Position numbers and translations under genes: made by a program | Notes under the pieces: generated by a model | Seen by the model: only the letters and a program-made list of their open reading frames with translations | Told to the model about the DNA's origin: nothing | Database searches by the model: none | Origin: DATHRK01 sp035513295 | GTDB lineage: Bacteria > Gemmatimonadota > Gemmatimonadetes > Longimicrobiales > RSA9 | Direction: 5' to 3' | Assembly: GCA_035513295.1 (NCBI GenBank) | Contig: DATKCH010000013.1 | Location: 1-64,000 of the forward strand | DNA length: 64,000 bases | Part shown: positions 19,023 to 27,247 of the stretch, piece after piece | Position numbering within the stretch: the first letter of the stretch is position 1 | How the letters are laid out: each line of letters starts with the position of its first letter

Positions 19023-19948
19023 CGCTGCTCTTTCCGGGGCAGGGGTCGCAGTTCGTGGGCATGGGGCGCGACCTCGCCGACGCGTTCCCGCGCGCGCGCG
19101 AAACCTTCGAGGAGGCCGACGAGGCGCTCGGGGCTCCGCTGTCGCGCACGCTGTGGGAGGGTCCCGAGGACGATCTCACCGCGACCCTGAACGCGCAGCC
19201 GGCGATCCTGGTCCACTCCGTAGCGGCGTACCGCGTGCTGCGCACCGCGCTGGACGGCGTCGCCTATGCCGCCGGCCACTCGCTCGGCGAGTTCACAGCG
19301 CACGTGGCCGCCGGAACGCTCTCCTTCGCGGACGCGGTGCGGCTCGTGCGCCGGCGCGGAGAGGCGATGCACGCCGCGGGACTGGAACGCCCCGGGACGA
19401 TGGCCGCCGTGATCGGGCTGGATGACGACGCCGTGCGGGCGGTGTGCGCCGGCGTCGGCGCGCACGGCGTGGTCGTGCCGGCCAACTTCAACGCGCCCGG
19501 GCAGGTCGTGATCAGCGGCGAGGTCGGCGCCGTGGAGCGCGCGCGCGAAGCCGCGCTCGAGGCGGGCGCCCGGAAGGCACTGCCGCTGAACGTCTCGGGG
19601 GCGTTCCACAGCCCGCTCATGGCGCCCGCCGCCGCGCGCCTCGAGGCCGCGCTGGAGGATGTCGAGTTCCACCCGCCGGACTTCCCCATCGTCTCGAACG
19701 TGACCGCCGAGCCGGTATCGGAGGCGGCCGCGGCCAAGCGCCTGCTCGTGGAGCAGCTCACGAGTCCGGTCCGCTGGGCGGACGGCATCCGGCGGCTCCG
19801 GTCGCTCGGGGTCGCGCGCTTCGTCGAGGTCGGGCCGGGGAACGTGCTGACGGGACTGCTGCGCCGCATCGACCGGAACGCTGACGGTTCCGCGGTCGGC
19901 ACCGCCGAAGCCGTGGAGCGGGCGCTTTCGTCCTCAGCGACCTGCTAG
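19016..19948 (+). CDS. fabD: Malonyl-CoA:ACP transacylase (FabD)
   Basis: Loads malonyl groups onto acyl carrier protein. The 310-residue protein shows FPGQGSQFVGMG, the nucleophile elbow GHSLGEF, and the GAFHSPLM segment carrying the second catalytic residue. The last codons and TAG stop coincide with a 16-nt sequence also found at the end of the palindromic repeat near 26.2 kb, so the C terminus (SSSATC) may have been altered by that repeat. The stop shares its last base with the fabG GTG. Confidence 0.95.
   Translation: MVALLFPGQGSQFVGMGRDLADAFPRARETFEEADEALGAPLSRTLWEGPEDDLTATLNAQPAILVHSVAAYRVLRTALDGVAYAAGHSLGEFTAHVAAGTLSFADAVRLVRRRGEAMHAAGLERPGTMAAVIGLDDDAVRAVCAGVGAHGVVVPANFNAPGQVVISGEVGAVERAREAALEAGARKALPLNVSGAFHSPLMAPAAARLEAALEDVEFHPPDFPIVSNVTAEPVSEAAAAKRLLVEQLTSPVRWADGIRRLRSLGVARFVEVGPGNVLTGLLRRIDRNADGSAVGTAEAVERALSSSATC
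19933..19948 (+). repeat. 16-nt copy of the 26.1-kb repeat end at the fabD 3' end
   Basis: CTCAGCGACCTGCTAG is identical to the right end of the inverted-repeat element that closes at base 26230. Here it supplies the last codons and TAG stop of fabD. Only one arm is present; nothing resembling the second arm is seen nearby. Confidence 0.5.
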
Positions 19949-20682
19949 TGGAGCTGTCCGGGCGGGTCGCGATCGTGACCGGCGCCACGCGCGGGATCGG
20001 CGCCGAGATCGCGGCGGAGCTGGCGCGCGCGGGCGCCGCGGTGGCGGTGGTCGGGCGCTCCCCGCAGAGCGCCGAAGCGGCCGCCGGGGCGCTTCCGGGG
20101 GACGGGCACGCCGCCTTCGCGTGCGACGTCGGTGACCCCGATTCGGTGGGCGCGCTGATGGACGCGGTGGAGGAGCGGCTGGGCCCGCCGTACGCGCTCG
20201 TGAACAACGCCGGGGTGACCGCCGACAACCTCCTCCTGCGGCTCAGCGACGAGGACTGGGACCGGGTGCTGGACACGAATTTGCGGGGCGCCTTCCACAC
20301 CATGCGCGCGGCCGCCAGGGGGATGCTGCGCAGGCGCGAGGGGCGCATCGTGAACATCGCCAGCGTCGTGGGGTTGACGGGCAACAAGGGCCAGGCCAAC
20401 TATGCCGCTTCCAAGGCCGGCCTGATCGGCTTGACCAAGTCGGTCGCCCAGGAGCTGGCTTCCCGCAACATCCTCTGCAACGCCGTCGCTCCGGGATACA
20501 TCGAGACGGAGATGACCGCGCGGTTGCCGGAGGAGGTCCGGGGGGCGCTGGCGGCGCGGATCGCCCTCGGTCGGCTCGGTACGGCGGCCGACGTGGCGCC
20601 GGTCGTCCGCTTTCTCGCGGGCCCCGGCGCCGCGTACATCACGGGGCAGGTGCTCGTGGTGGACGGCGGCATGGTGATGTAG
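19948..20682 (+). CDS. fabG: 3-oxoacyl-ACP reductase (FabG)
   Basis: NADPH-dependent short-chain dehydrogenase that reduces 3-ketoacyl-ACP in each elongation round. It has the cofactor motif VTGATRGIGAEIA, NNAGVT, and the catalytic YAASKAGLIGLTKS with upstream serine in NIASVVG. It is 244 residues long with a GTG start that overlaps the fabD stop by one base. Confidence 0.96.
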   Translation: MELSGRVAIVTGATRGIGAEIAAELARAGAAVAVVGRSPQSAEAAAGALPGDGHAAFACDVGDPDSVGALMDAVEERLGPPYALVNNAGVTADNLLLRLSDEDWDRVLDTNLRGAFHTMRAAARGMLRRREGRIVNIASVVGLTGNKGQANYAASKAGLIGLTKSVAQELASRNILCNAVAPGYIETEMTARLPEEVRGALAARIALGRLGTAADVAPVVRFLAGPGAAYITGQVLVVDGGMVM

Positions 20683-20713
20683 GACGTACACGGATCACGA
20701 AAGAGGAGCCAAG

Positions 20714-20956
20714 ATGGCGGACGGCACGGACGCGCGCATCAAGGAGATCATCGTGAACGAGCTCGGCGTCGAGCCCGAGAAGGTCACCAAGGACGCCTCC
20801 TTCGTCGAGGACCTCGGGGCCGACTCGCTGGACATCGTCGAGCTGGTCATGGCGTTCGAGGAGGAGTTCGGCGTCGACATCCCCGACGAGGAGGCGGAGA
20901 AGCTCCAGACGGTCGGCGACGCGATCGCCTACCTCAACGAGCACCAGGACGCCTGA
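20714..20956 (+). CDS. acpP: Acyl carrier protein
   Basis: Carries growing acyl chains on a phosphopantetheine attached to Ser38 in DLGADSLDIVELVM. The acidic 80-residue protein matches family size. A strong AAGAGGAG ribosome-binding site lies about 6 nt before the ATG, one of the best in the window, in keeping with the high ACP level cells need. Confidence 0.97.
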   Translation: MADGTDARIKEIIVNELGVEPEKVTKDASFVEDLGADSLDIVELVMAFEEEFGVDIPDEEAEKLQTVGDAIAYLNEHQDA

Positions 20957-20982
20957 GCGGGCGTTCGCCGCGGGGGACGAAG

Positions 20983-22239
20983 GTGGCCGAGAGGAACAGG
21001 GTCGTCATCACCGGCCTGGGTCTCGTTACCCCGATCGGAAACACCGTCCGGGACACCTGGGCGGCGCTGCTGGAGGGTCGCAGCGGTGGCGCTCCCATCA
21101 CCCAGTTCGACGCCCACGACGGGTTCAGCGTGCGCTTCGCCTGCGAGGTCAAGGACTTCGACCCGGCGGACCACCTGGACCGCAAGGAGGTCCGGCGGAC
21201 GGACCGCTTCGCGCAGTTCGCCATCGCCGCCTCCGACCAGGCCCTGGAGCAGTCGGATCTGCTGTCCTTCGAAGGCCTCGACACGGACCGCGTCGGGGTC
21301 ATCATCGGCAGCGGCATCGGAGGCATCGGTACCTTCGAGGACCAGGCCCGGACGATGTTCGAGCGTGGACCGAAGCGGATCAGCCCCTTCTTCATCCCGA
21401 TGTTCATCCTGGACATCGCCTCCGGCCTGGTATCCATGCGCCACGGTCTGCGCGGGCCCAACTACGCCACCGTGTCGGCGTGCGCCTCGAGCGCCCACGC
21501 GATCGGCGACGCCGTGCGCGTGCTCCAGCGCGGCGAGGCCGACGCGATGATCGCCGGCGGCGCCGAGGCCACCGTCACCCCGATGACGTTGGCCGGCTTC
21601 GCGGCCATGCACGCGCTGTCCACGCGCAACGAATCGCCGCAGACGGCCAGCCGGCCGTTCGACGCGACCCGCGACGGTTTCGTGCTGGGCGAGGGCGCGG
21701 GGGCCGTGATCCTGGAAACGCTGGAGCACGCGCGCGCGCGCGGCGCGCGCATCCTGGGCGAGGTCGCCGGGTTCGGCCAGACCGCGGACGCGCACCACCT
21801 CACCGCGCCTGCGCCCGGCGGCGCGGGGGCACAGCTGGCGATGCGCGGCGCGCTCGACGACGCCGGGCTCGAGCCCGCGCAGATCGACTACGTGAACGCG
21901 CACGGCACCTCGACGCCCGCCAACGACCTGAACGAGACGCTGGCGATCAAGGCGGTGTTCGGCGATCACGCGTACGAGCTCGTAGTGGGCTCCACGAAGT
22001 CGATGACCGGCCATACCCTGGGGGCCGCCGGGGCGGTGGAGGCCGTGATCTGCGCGCTGGTCTGCCAGAACGCCGTGATCCCGCCGACGATCAACTTCAC
22101 CGAGGCCGATCCGGCGTGCGACCTGGACTACGCCCACGACGGCGTGCGCGAGCGTCCGGTCCGGGCGGCGATCAGCAACTCGTTCGGCTTCGGCGGCCAC
22201 AACGCCTGCGTCGTGCTGCGGCGCTGGGACGAGGACTGA
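20983..22239 (+). CDS. fabF: Beta-ketoacyl-ACP synthase II (FabF)
   Basis: Condensing enzyme for chain elongation. The Cys-His-His triad is visible as Cys167 in TVSACASSAHAIGDA, NAHGTSTPANDLNET and SMTGHTLGAAGAVE. It is 418 residues, starting at a GTG after GGGGGACGAAG. It closes the fatty-acid cluster. Confidence 0.96.
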   Translation: MAERNRVVITGLGLVTPIGNTVRDTWAALLEGRSGGAPITQFDAHDGFSVRFACEVKDFDPADHLDRKEVRRTDRFAQFAIAASDQALEQSDLLSFEGLDTDRVGVIIGSGIGGIGTFEDQARTMFERGPKRISPFFIPMFILDIASGLVSMRHGLRGPNYATVSACASSAHAIGDAVRVLQRGEADAMIAGGAEATVTPMTLAGFAAMHALSTRNESPQTASRPFDATRDGFVLGEGAGAVILETLEHARARGARILGEVAGFGQTADAHHLTAPAPGGAGAQLAMRGALDDAGLEPAQIDYVNAHGTSTPANDLNETLAIKAVFGDHAYELVVGSTKSMTGHTLGAAGAVEAVICALVCQNAVIPPTINFTEADPACDLDYAHDGVRERPVRAAISNSFGFGGHNACVVLRRWDED

Positions 22240-22293
22240 CGCCGCCGCCGCGGCGGGGCCCGGCGTCGGGCACCCCCCGGTGAGCTGAGAGCG

Positions 22294-22905
22294 ATGGACC
22301 TCGACGCGCTCCTCGAGCGCCTGGCCGAGCTGCCGGCGCTCGCCACCTACCTGGTGCTCGCCGCCGGGGCCGCGATCGAGAACGTGTTTCCCCCCGTTCC
22401 CGCCGATACCGTCGTCCTGTTCGGCGCCTTCCTGGCGGGGACGGGCCAGGCGAATCCCTGGCTGGTCCTGCTCGCGACCTGGGTGGCGAACGTGGCCGGC
22501 GCGGTCGGGGTCTATTTCGTCGCCGCCCGGTACGGCCTGCGCCTCTTCACCGACGGGCCCGGCCGCCACCTGCTCAACCAGGGCCAACTGGCGAGGATCG
22601 CCCGCTTCTACGGCCGCTGGGGCGCGCCCGCGCTGTTCTTCAGCCGGTTCCTGCCGGGCGTGCGGGCGCTCGTGCCCGTGTTCGCCGGGGTCAGCGGCCT
22701 GCGCCCCCCCTTGGTGATCGCGCCCATCGCCGCCGCGTCGCTGCTGTGGTACGGCGCGCTCGTCTGGCTCGGCGCCGGCACCGGCGACAACTGGGACGAG
22801 GTGCGCGCGCTGATGAGGCGCGTGGACGCGCCGCTGGCGTGGGTCACCGCGGCGGTCGTGCTGCTGCTCGCGCTGTGGTGGATCCGCACCCGCCGCGACG
22901 CGTGA
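22294..22905 (+). CDS. DedA-family (SNARE-associated/VTT) membrane protein
   Basis: A 203-residue inner-membrane protein with the DedA features: an N-terminal segment GAAIENVFPPVPADTVVLFGAF and the re-entrant motif FFSRFLPGVRALVPVFAGVSGL with its functional arginines. DedA/VTT proteins are linked to lipid flipping, including undecaprenyl phosphate in some members; which lipid is moved here is unknown. Its stop overlaps the next gene's GTG. Confidence 0.85.
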   Translation: MDLDALLERLAELPALATYLVLAAGAAIENVFPPVPADTVVLFGAFLAGTGQANPWLVLLATWVANVAGAVGVYFVAARYGLRLFTDGPGRHLLNQGQLARIARFYGRWGAPALFFSRFLPGVRALVPVFAGVSGLRPPLVIAPIAAASLLWYGALVWLGAGTGDNWDEVRALMRRVDAPLAWVTAAVVLLLALWWIRTRRDA

Positions 22906-23804
22906 ACGGGGCGCCCGACGCGTTTCGCGCGCGCGACTTCGGGGACCACCTCACGCTGGAGCGCGGGCTGTCGGAGCGCACCGTGCGCGCCTACGTCCGC
23001 GAGGTGGAGCGGCTGGCGGCCTTCCTCGCGGCGCGGGGCCGGCCCGGTCCGGGGTCCGCCGGCGCCGAGGACCTGCGCGAGTTCGCCTACCACCTCAAGG
23101 ACCGCGGCCTGGCGGCCAGCACCATCCGGCGCGCGCTCTCGAGCATGCGGACCTACTACGCCTGGCTCATCGGCGAGGAGCTGGTCGACGCCGACCCCAC
23201 CGAGACGCTTGATTCTCCCCGCCTGGGGCGGCGCCTGCCGAACGTCCTGGGCCGCGCGGAGGTGGTGCGCCTGCTGGAGGCCGGCGACATCGCCGACCGG
23301 CTGTACTGGCGCGACACCGCGCTGCTCGAGTTCGCGTACGCGTCCGGCACGCGCGTGAGCGAGATCACCGGCGCGCGCGTGCGCGATGTGGACCTGGACG
23401 CGGGCTTCGCGCGGGTGTTCGGGAAGGGCGCCAGGGAGCGTCTGGTCCCGCTCGGCCGCTCGGCGGCGCGCGCGCTCAGGGTGTACCTGAGGGAAACGCG
23501 GCCCGCGCTGGAGAAGGGCGCCGGCGCCGGGCGCCTGTTCCTGAACGGGCGCGGAGGCCCCCTGAGCCGCATGGGCGTCTGGAAGATCCTGCGCAAGCGC
23601 TGCGAGGCGGCGCGCATCCGGCGCAGGGTGAGCCCGCATACGCTGCGGCATTCGTTCGCCACCCACCTCCTGGAGGGGGGAGCGGATCTGGCCTCGGTGC
23701 AGGAGCTGCTCGGGCACGCCGACATCGCCACGACGCAGATCTACACCCACCTGGACCGCGAGCACCTGAAGGACGTGCACCGCCGCTATCATCCGCGCGC
23801 GTAG
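22902..23804 (+). CDS. Tyrosine recombinase XerC/XerD
   Basis: Site-specific recombinase of the Xer type, expected to resolve chromosome dimers at dif. The 300-residue length is that of XerC/XerD. All catalytic residues are in place: Arg151 (SGTRVSE), Lys175, His246 and Arg249 (HTLRHSFATHLLEGG), His272 (LGHADIATTQIY) and nucleophile Tyr281. It starts at a GTG overlapping the DedA stop. Sequence alone does not decide between XerC and XerD. A dif-like site lies about 23 kb downstream. Confidence 0.92.
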   Translation: MNGAPDAFRARDFGDHLTLERGLSERTVRAYVREVERLAAFLAARGRPGPGSAGAEDLREFAYHLKDRGLAASTIRRALSSMRTYYAWLIGEELVDADPTETLDSPRLGRRLPNVLGRAEVVRLLEAGDIADRLYWRDTALLEFAYASGTRVSEITGARVRDVDLDAGFARVFGKGARERLVPLGRSAARALRVYLRETRPALEKGAGAGRLFLNGRGGPLSRMGVWKILRKRCEAARIRRRVSPHTLRHSFATHLLEGGADLASVQELLGHADIATTQIYTHLDREHLKDVHRRYHPRA

Positions 23805-23842
23805 CCGACGCGAGTCATGGGTGTGAAGATGCAGTCCGCCGG

Positions 23843-23871
23843 TTGTAGGGCGCTCACACGGGCTTTAGCTT
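23843..23871 (+). promoter_or_regulatory. Possible promoter upstream of the amidotransferase gene
   Basis: TTGTAG and TAGCTT stand 17 nt apart in the 146-nt gap after the Xer gene. Each matches three of six consensus bases. The location is right for a promoter, but support is weak. Confidence 0.25.
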
Positions 23872-23950
23872 GCGCGCGGCGATGCCCTTGCGGCGCATGC
23901 GTGGCCGCACGGCGCGGATCCGGGAGGCAGCCGCAATCGAGGAGACCGGC

Positions 23951-24535
23951 GTGCTTCTGCTGATCGACAACTACGATTCCTTCACCTGGAACCTCTATCA
24001 GTACCTGGGCGAGCTCGGCGCCGAAATGACCGTGCGCCGGAACGACGACATCGACGCGGACGGGATCGAGGCCATGGCGCCGGAGCGCATCGTGATTTCG
24101 CCGGGCCCGTGCACGCCGGCCGAGGCGGGCGTGAGCGTGGAGGCCGTGCGCCGCTTCGGCGCGACGATCCCGCTGCTGGGGGTCTGCCTGGGCCACCAGG
24201 CGATCGCCGCGGCGTACGGCGGCGAGGTCGTGCGCGCCGACCGTCCCATGCACGGCAAGGTCTCCCCGGTCGAGCACACGGGCGTCGACATCTTCGAGGG
24301 GTTGCCCAGCCCGATGGAGGCGACCCGCTACCATTCGCTCATCGTCGCGCGCGACTCGCTTCCCGCCGGGCTCGAGGTGATCGCGTGGACCGGCGAGGAG
24401 GGCTGGACCCACGAGATCCAGGGGCTGCGTCACAGGGAGCATCCGGTGTGGGGCGTCCAGTTCCACCCGGAATCCATCGCCAGCACCCACGGCAAGGATC
24501 TGCTCGCCAACTTTCTCCGCCTGAGCGCCGCGTGA
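23951..24535 (+). CDS. Glutamine amidotransferase, anthranilate/aminodeoxychorismate synthase component II
   Basis: Releases ammonia from glutamine for anthranilate (TrpG) or 4-amino-4-deoxychorismate (PabA) synthesis. The triad is Cys79 (GVCLGHQAIA), His172 and Glu174 (GVQFHPESI). The N terminus LLLIDNYDSFTWNLYQYLGELG is typical. The GTG start follows GAGGAG and was preferred over an ATG 23 codons upstream that adds an arginine-rich leader. No trpE or pabB lies alongside, so the pathway, or dual use, cannot be settled here. The stop overlaps the next GTG. Confidence 0.85.
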   Translation: MLLLIDNYDSFTWNLYQYLGELGAEMTVRRNDDIDADGIEAMAPERIVISPGPCTPAEAGVSVEAVRRFGATIPLLGVCLGHQAIAAAYGGEVVRADRPMHGKVSPVEHTGVDIFEGLPSPMEATRYHSLIVARDSLPAGLEVIAWTGEEGWTHEIQGLRHREHPVWGVQFHPESIASTHGKDLLANFLRLSAA

Positions 24536-26112
24536 AGCCCGCGCGTGCGTGCGGACGCGCGCGGACCCGGTGGCTGCGGGCCGGCCTGCTGGCCGCGTGC
24601 GCGGCCGCGGCGCTCGCCGGATCGGCGCAGGGGCAGGCCCAGGTGCGCCTGCGCGGCGCGGGCGACCCCGACCTCGACTCCTGGCTCCTGCGTTTCATCG
24701 CGGAGGGCGGCTACACGCTGCTGACGTCCGACACGACGCTCGCGCCGGGCGAAGCGATGGCCGGCCCGATCCTGGTGCTGCGCGCCCGCTTCTCGATCGC
24801 CGGCGCGGTGACGGGCGACGTCGTGGCCGTGGACGCCAACGTGTTCGTGCGGCCCACCGGCCGCATCGACGGAGCGGTGTGGAACCTCGGCGGCGGCTTC
24901 TATCCGTCGGACCTCGCGGACATCACCGGCCGCGTGCGCGACCACCCGCTGGCCCCCTACCGCGTCGACCGGGAGGGCGACCTGTACGTGATCGTCGGCC
25001 TCGAGCACCAGGGAGCCTTCCGGCCGGACGGCCTGTACGGCCTGGGGCGGCCGACCTACGACCGCGTCGACGGGCTCAGCGTGCCCGTGGGCGCGAGTTG
25101 GCTGCTGCCGGCGCTCGGGCGGCTGCGTCCGACCGTCGCAGGGAGGGTCGTCTACCGCTCGGAACGCGGGGAGTGGGACGGGGGCGGGTTCCTCGAGCTC
25201 GCGCGCGGCCGCACCCGGCTGCGCCTGGGCGCCGAGCGCGCGACCCGCACCGCCGACCGATGGATCCGCGGCGACTTCACCAACTCGTTCGCGTTCCTGG
25301 CGTTCGGCAACGACATGCGCGACTACCACCGGTCCGACCGGTACTGGGCGCGCCTGGAGCTGGAGCGCTCCCCGGGGCACTGGCTGGTGACGCCGTCCCT
25401 CGAGGCGCGGCGCGAGGACGCGCGCCGCCTGCGCGCCGGGGACCCGTGGACGCTATTCGAGTCGGGAGATCCCGTGCGTCCGAACCGCCCGGTGGTCGCC
25501 GCGGCCGTGGCCAGCGGCCTGCTCGGCGTGGACGCGCGCTGGGCGCGCGCGGAAAGCGCGCTCGACTTCGCGCTGGAGATCGAGGTCGGCGCTCCCACGG
25601 GGAACGGCCCGATCAGCTGCGCGCCCGACACGTGTCCGATGCTGGACACCGCGGCGGTGCGCGCGCTGTTCGTCTCCGAGGAGACCTTCACGAGGGTGAC
25701 CGTGGACGGCTCCTGGGCATCGCCGGCGCTCCGGGATCACCGCCTGCGCGCGCGCTGGCACGTGCAGGCACCCCTCGGCGGAGACGCGCTGCCGCTGCGC
25801 CGGTGGAGTCACGTCGGAGGGCCCGGTACGCTGCCCACGCTGGAGGACGCCGAGCGCCAGGGGGACCGCGTGATCCTGGTGGAGACCGGGTACGGCGTTC
25901 CGATTCCCGTCGTGGTGCCGCTGTTCGGGCTGCCCGAGCTGGAGCTGGTTCACATCTTCGGCGGCGCGTGGGCCGCGGGCGGGGACGATTCGCTCGACCA
26001 GAACGTCGGCCTGCGCGTCCGCACGTCGCTCGGCTGGGCGCGCGTGAGCACCGATCCGACCGACTTCGGAGAGGACGTGGTCGTCGATTTCGGGGTCGAT
26101 CTGCCGTTCTAG
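24532..26112 (+). CDS. Predicted outer-membrane beta-barrel protein with polymer-forming-like N-terminal segment
   Basis: Not recognised as a named family. The 526-residue product has a signal peptide (RWLRAGLLAACAAAALAGSAQGQA). Residues about 60-130 contain short hydrophobic repeats (AGPILVLRARFSIAGAVTGD, VVAVDANVFVRPTGRIDG) reminiscent of bactofilin-like right-handed beta helices. The rest is rich in alternating aromatic and charged strands and ends in ...VDFGVDLPF; a terminal phenylalanine is the usual mark of barrels folded by the BAM machinery. The start is a GTG overlapping the amidotransferase stop. The stop codon falls in the end of the palindromic repeat. Confidence 0.65.
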   Translation: MKPARACGRARTRWLRAGLLAACAAAALAGSAQGQAQVRLRGAGDPDLDSWLLRFIAEGGYTLLTSDTTLAPGEAMAGPILVLRARFSIAGAVTGDVVAVDANVFVRPTGRIDGAVWNLGGGFYPSDLADITGRVRDHPLAPYRVDREGDLYVIVGLEHQGAFRPDGLYGLGRPTYDRVDGLSVPVGASWLLPALGRLRPTVAGRVVYRSERGEWDGGGFLELARGRTRLRLGAERATRTADRWIRGDFTNSFAFLAFGNDMRDYHRSDRYWARLELERSPGHWLVTPSLEARREDARRLRAGDPWTLFESGDPVRPNRPVVAAAVASGLLGVDARWARAESALDFALEIEVGAPTGNGPISCAPDTCPMLDTAAVRALFVSEETFTRVTVDGSWASPALRDHRLRARWHVQAPLGGDALPLRRWSHVGGPGTLPTLEDAERQGDRVILVETGYGVPIPVVVPLFGLPELELVHIFGGAWAAGGDDSLDQNVGLRVRTSLGWARVSTDPTDFGEDVVVDFGVDLPF

Positions 26113-26230
26113 CAGGTCGCTGAAGAAAGGGAGCGAGCCGCGTTGGAGCGTGCCGCCCCGCCCGAGGCCCGGCCCAGCGACCACGACTGCCGCGCCCGCC
26201 TCGGACTCCCCTTTCTCAGCGACCTGCTAG
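26109..26230. repeat. MITE-like element with ~25-bp imperfect terminal inverted repeats
   Basis: The left end begins CTAGCAGGTCGCTGA and the right end closes TCAGCGACCTGCTAG, and the match continues inward (AAGAAAGGGAG against CTCCCCTTTC) for about 25 bp with small differences. The 70-bp interior holds no gene and has a second short palindrome (GGCCCGGCC). Both ends carry CTAG. The size and structure suggest a non-autonomous mobile repeat or a large hairpin. It sits between the barrel gene and kdsB, and on RNA could also act as a terminator-like hairpin. Confidence 0.6.
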
Positions 26231-26398
26231 GGCCGGGCCAGGGCCCGCAGCGGTCCGAGCCCGCTCCCTCGCCACCGTCGCGCTTGTCCCGTCGTGCGCC
26301 GGTCCCTACCTTTCGGGCGTGAATTTTGCATGGCGGCGCGCCCTCGCCCGCCGTCCGCAGCGGGCGATCATCCGTCCGGGAGCGGGCCTCGGGTGGGC

Positions 26399-27187
26399 AT
26401 GACGGTGCTCGCCGTGATCCCGGCGCGGTTGGCCTCCCAACGCTTGCCGCGCAAGCCGCTCCTCGACCTGGGCGGCGGCCCGCTGATCGTCCGCGTCTGG
26501 CGGCGCGTCTCCGAGCTGGGCGTCGCCGATGCCGTGCTGGTCGCGACCGACAGCGACGAAATCGCCGACGCGTGCCGCGCCGTGGGCGCCGACGTGGAGC
26601 TGACGAACCGGACCCAGCCGTCCGGCACGCACAGGGTGGCCGAGGCGGTCGCCCGGCGCGCACCGGCCGCCGAGGTCGTGGTGAACGTCCAGGGGGACGA
26701 GCCGTTCGTGGGCGCCGACGCCATGCGCGCGGCGCTCGACGCGGTTCGGTCGGGGTGGGACGTGGGGACGGTGGCGACGCCCGTCCGGACGGAATCAGCC
26801 TGGCGCGATCCGGCCGTGGTGAAGCTGGTCCGCGACGCACGCGGCCGTGCGCTCTACTTCTCGCGGGCTCCCATACCCCACCCCAGGGACCGACCGCCGT
26901 CCGCCGCGGATCTGCGTGGCGACGGCTACCTGCGCCACGTGGGCGTCTACGCCTATACGCCGGCGGTGCTCGCGCGCTGGGCGGCGCTGCCTCCGGCGCC
27001 GCTCGAGACGGTCGAGCGGCTGGAGCAACTCCGGCCTCTGGCGGCCGGGTTCGGGATCGGGGTCGGCGTGGTTCCTGACGCGGACGGCGGGGTAGACACG
27101 GAGGAGGACCTGCGCCGCGCGCGCGAGCGCGTGGAGCGCGAGGGACGGGCCGGCGCGGGTCGCGGCGGCGGGCAGGCGACCGCATAG
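26399..27187 (+). CDS. kdsB: 3-deoxy-manno-octulosonate cytidylyltransferase (CMP-Kdo synthetase)
   Basis: Activates Kdo with CTP before transfer to lipid A. Family segments are VIPARLASQRLPRKPLLDL, LVATDSDEI, VVNVQGDEPF and HVGVYAYTPAVL with the LETVERLEQLR motif. The ATG giving MTVLAVIPARLAS was chosen because upstream in-frame residues are low-complexity. The 262-residue length is slightly above the E. coli enzyme owing to a C-terminal Arg/Gly tail. It begins the Kdo operon. Confidence 0.93.
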   Translation: MTVLAVIPARLASQRLPRKPLLDLGGGPLIVRVWRRVSELGVADAVLVATDSDEIADACRAVGADVELTNRTQPSGTHRVAEAVARRAPAAEVVVNVQGDEPFVGADAMRAALDAVRSGWDVGTVATPVRTESAWRDPAVVKLVRDARGRALYFSRAPIPHPRDRPPSAADLRGDGYLRHVGVYAYTPAVLARWAALPPAPLETVERLEQLRPLAAGFGIGVGVVPDADGGVDTEEDLRRARERVEREGRAGAGRGGGQATA

Positions 27188-27247
27188 CGGGCAATGGACG
27201 CGGCGACGGCCGCGCCGGATACCGAACTCGACGGGGGGGCGAGGGGA

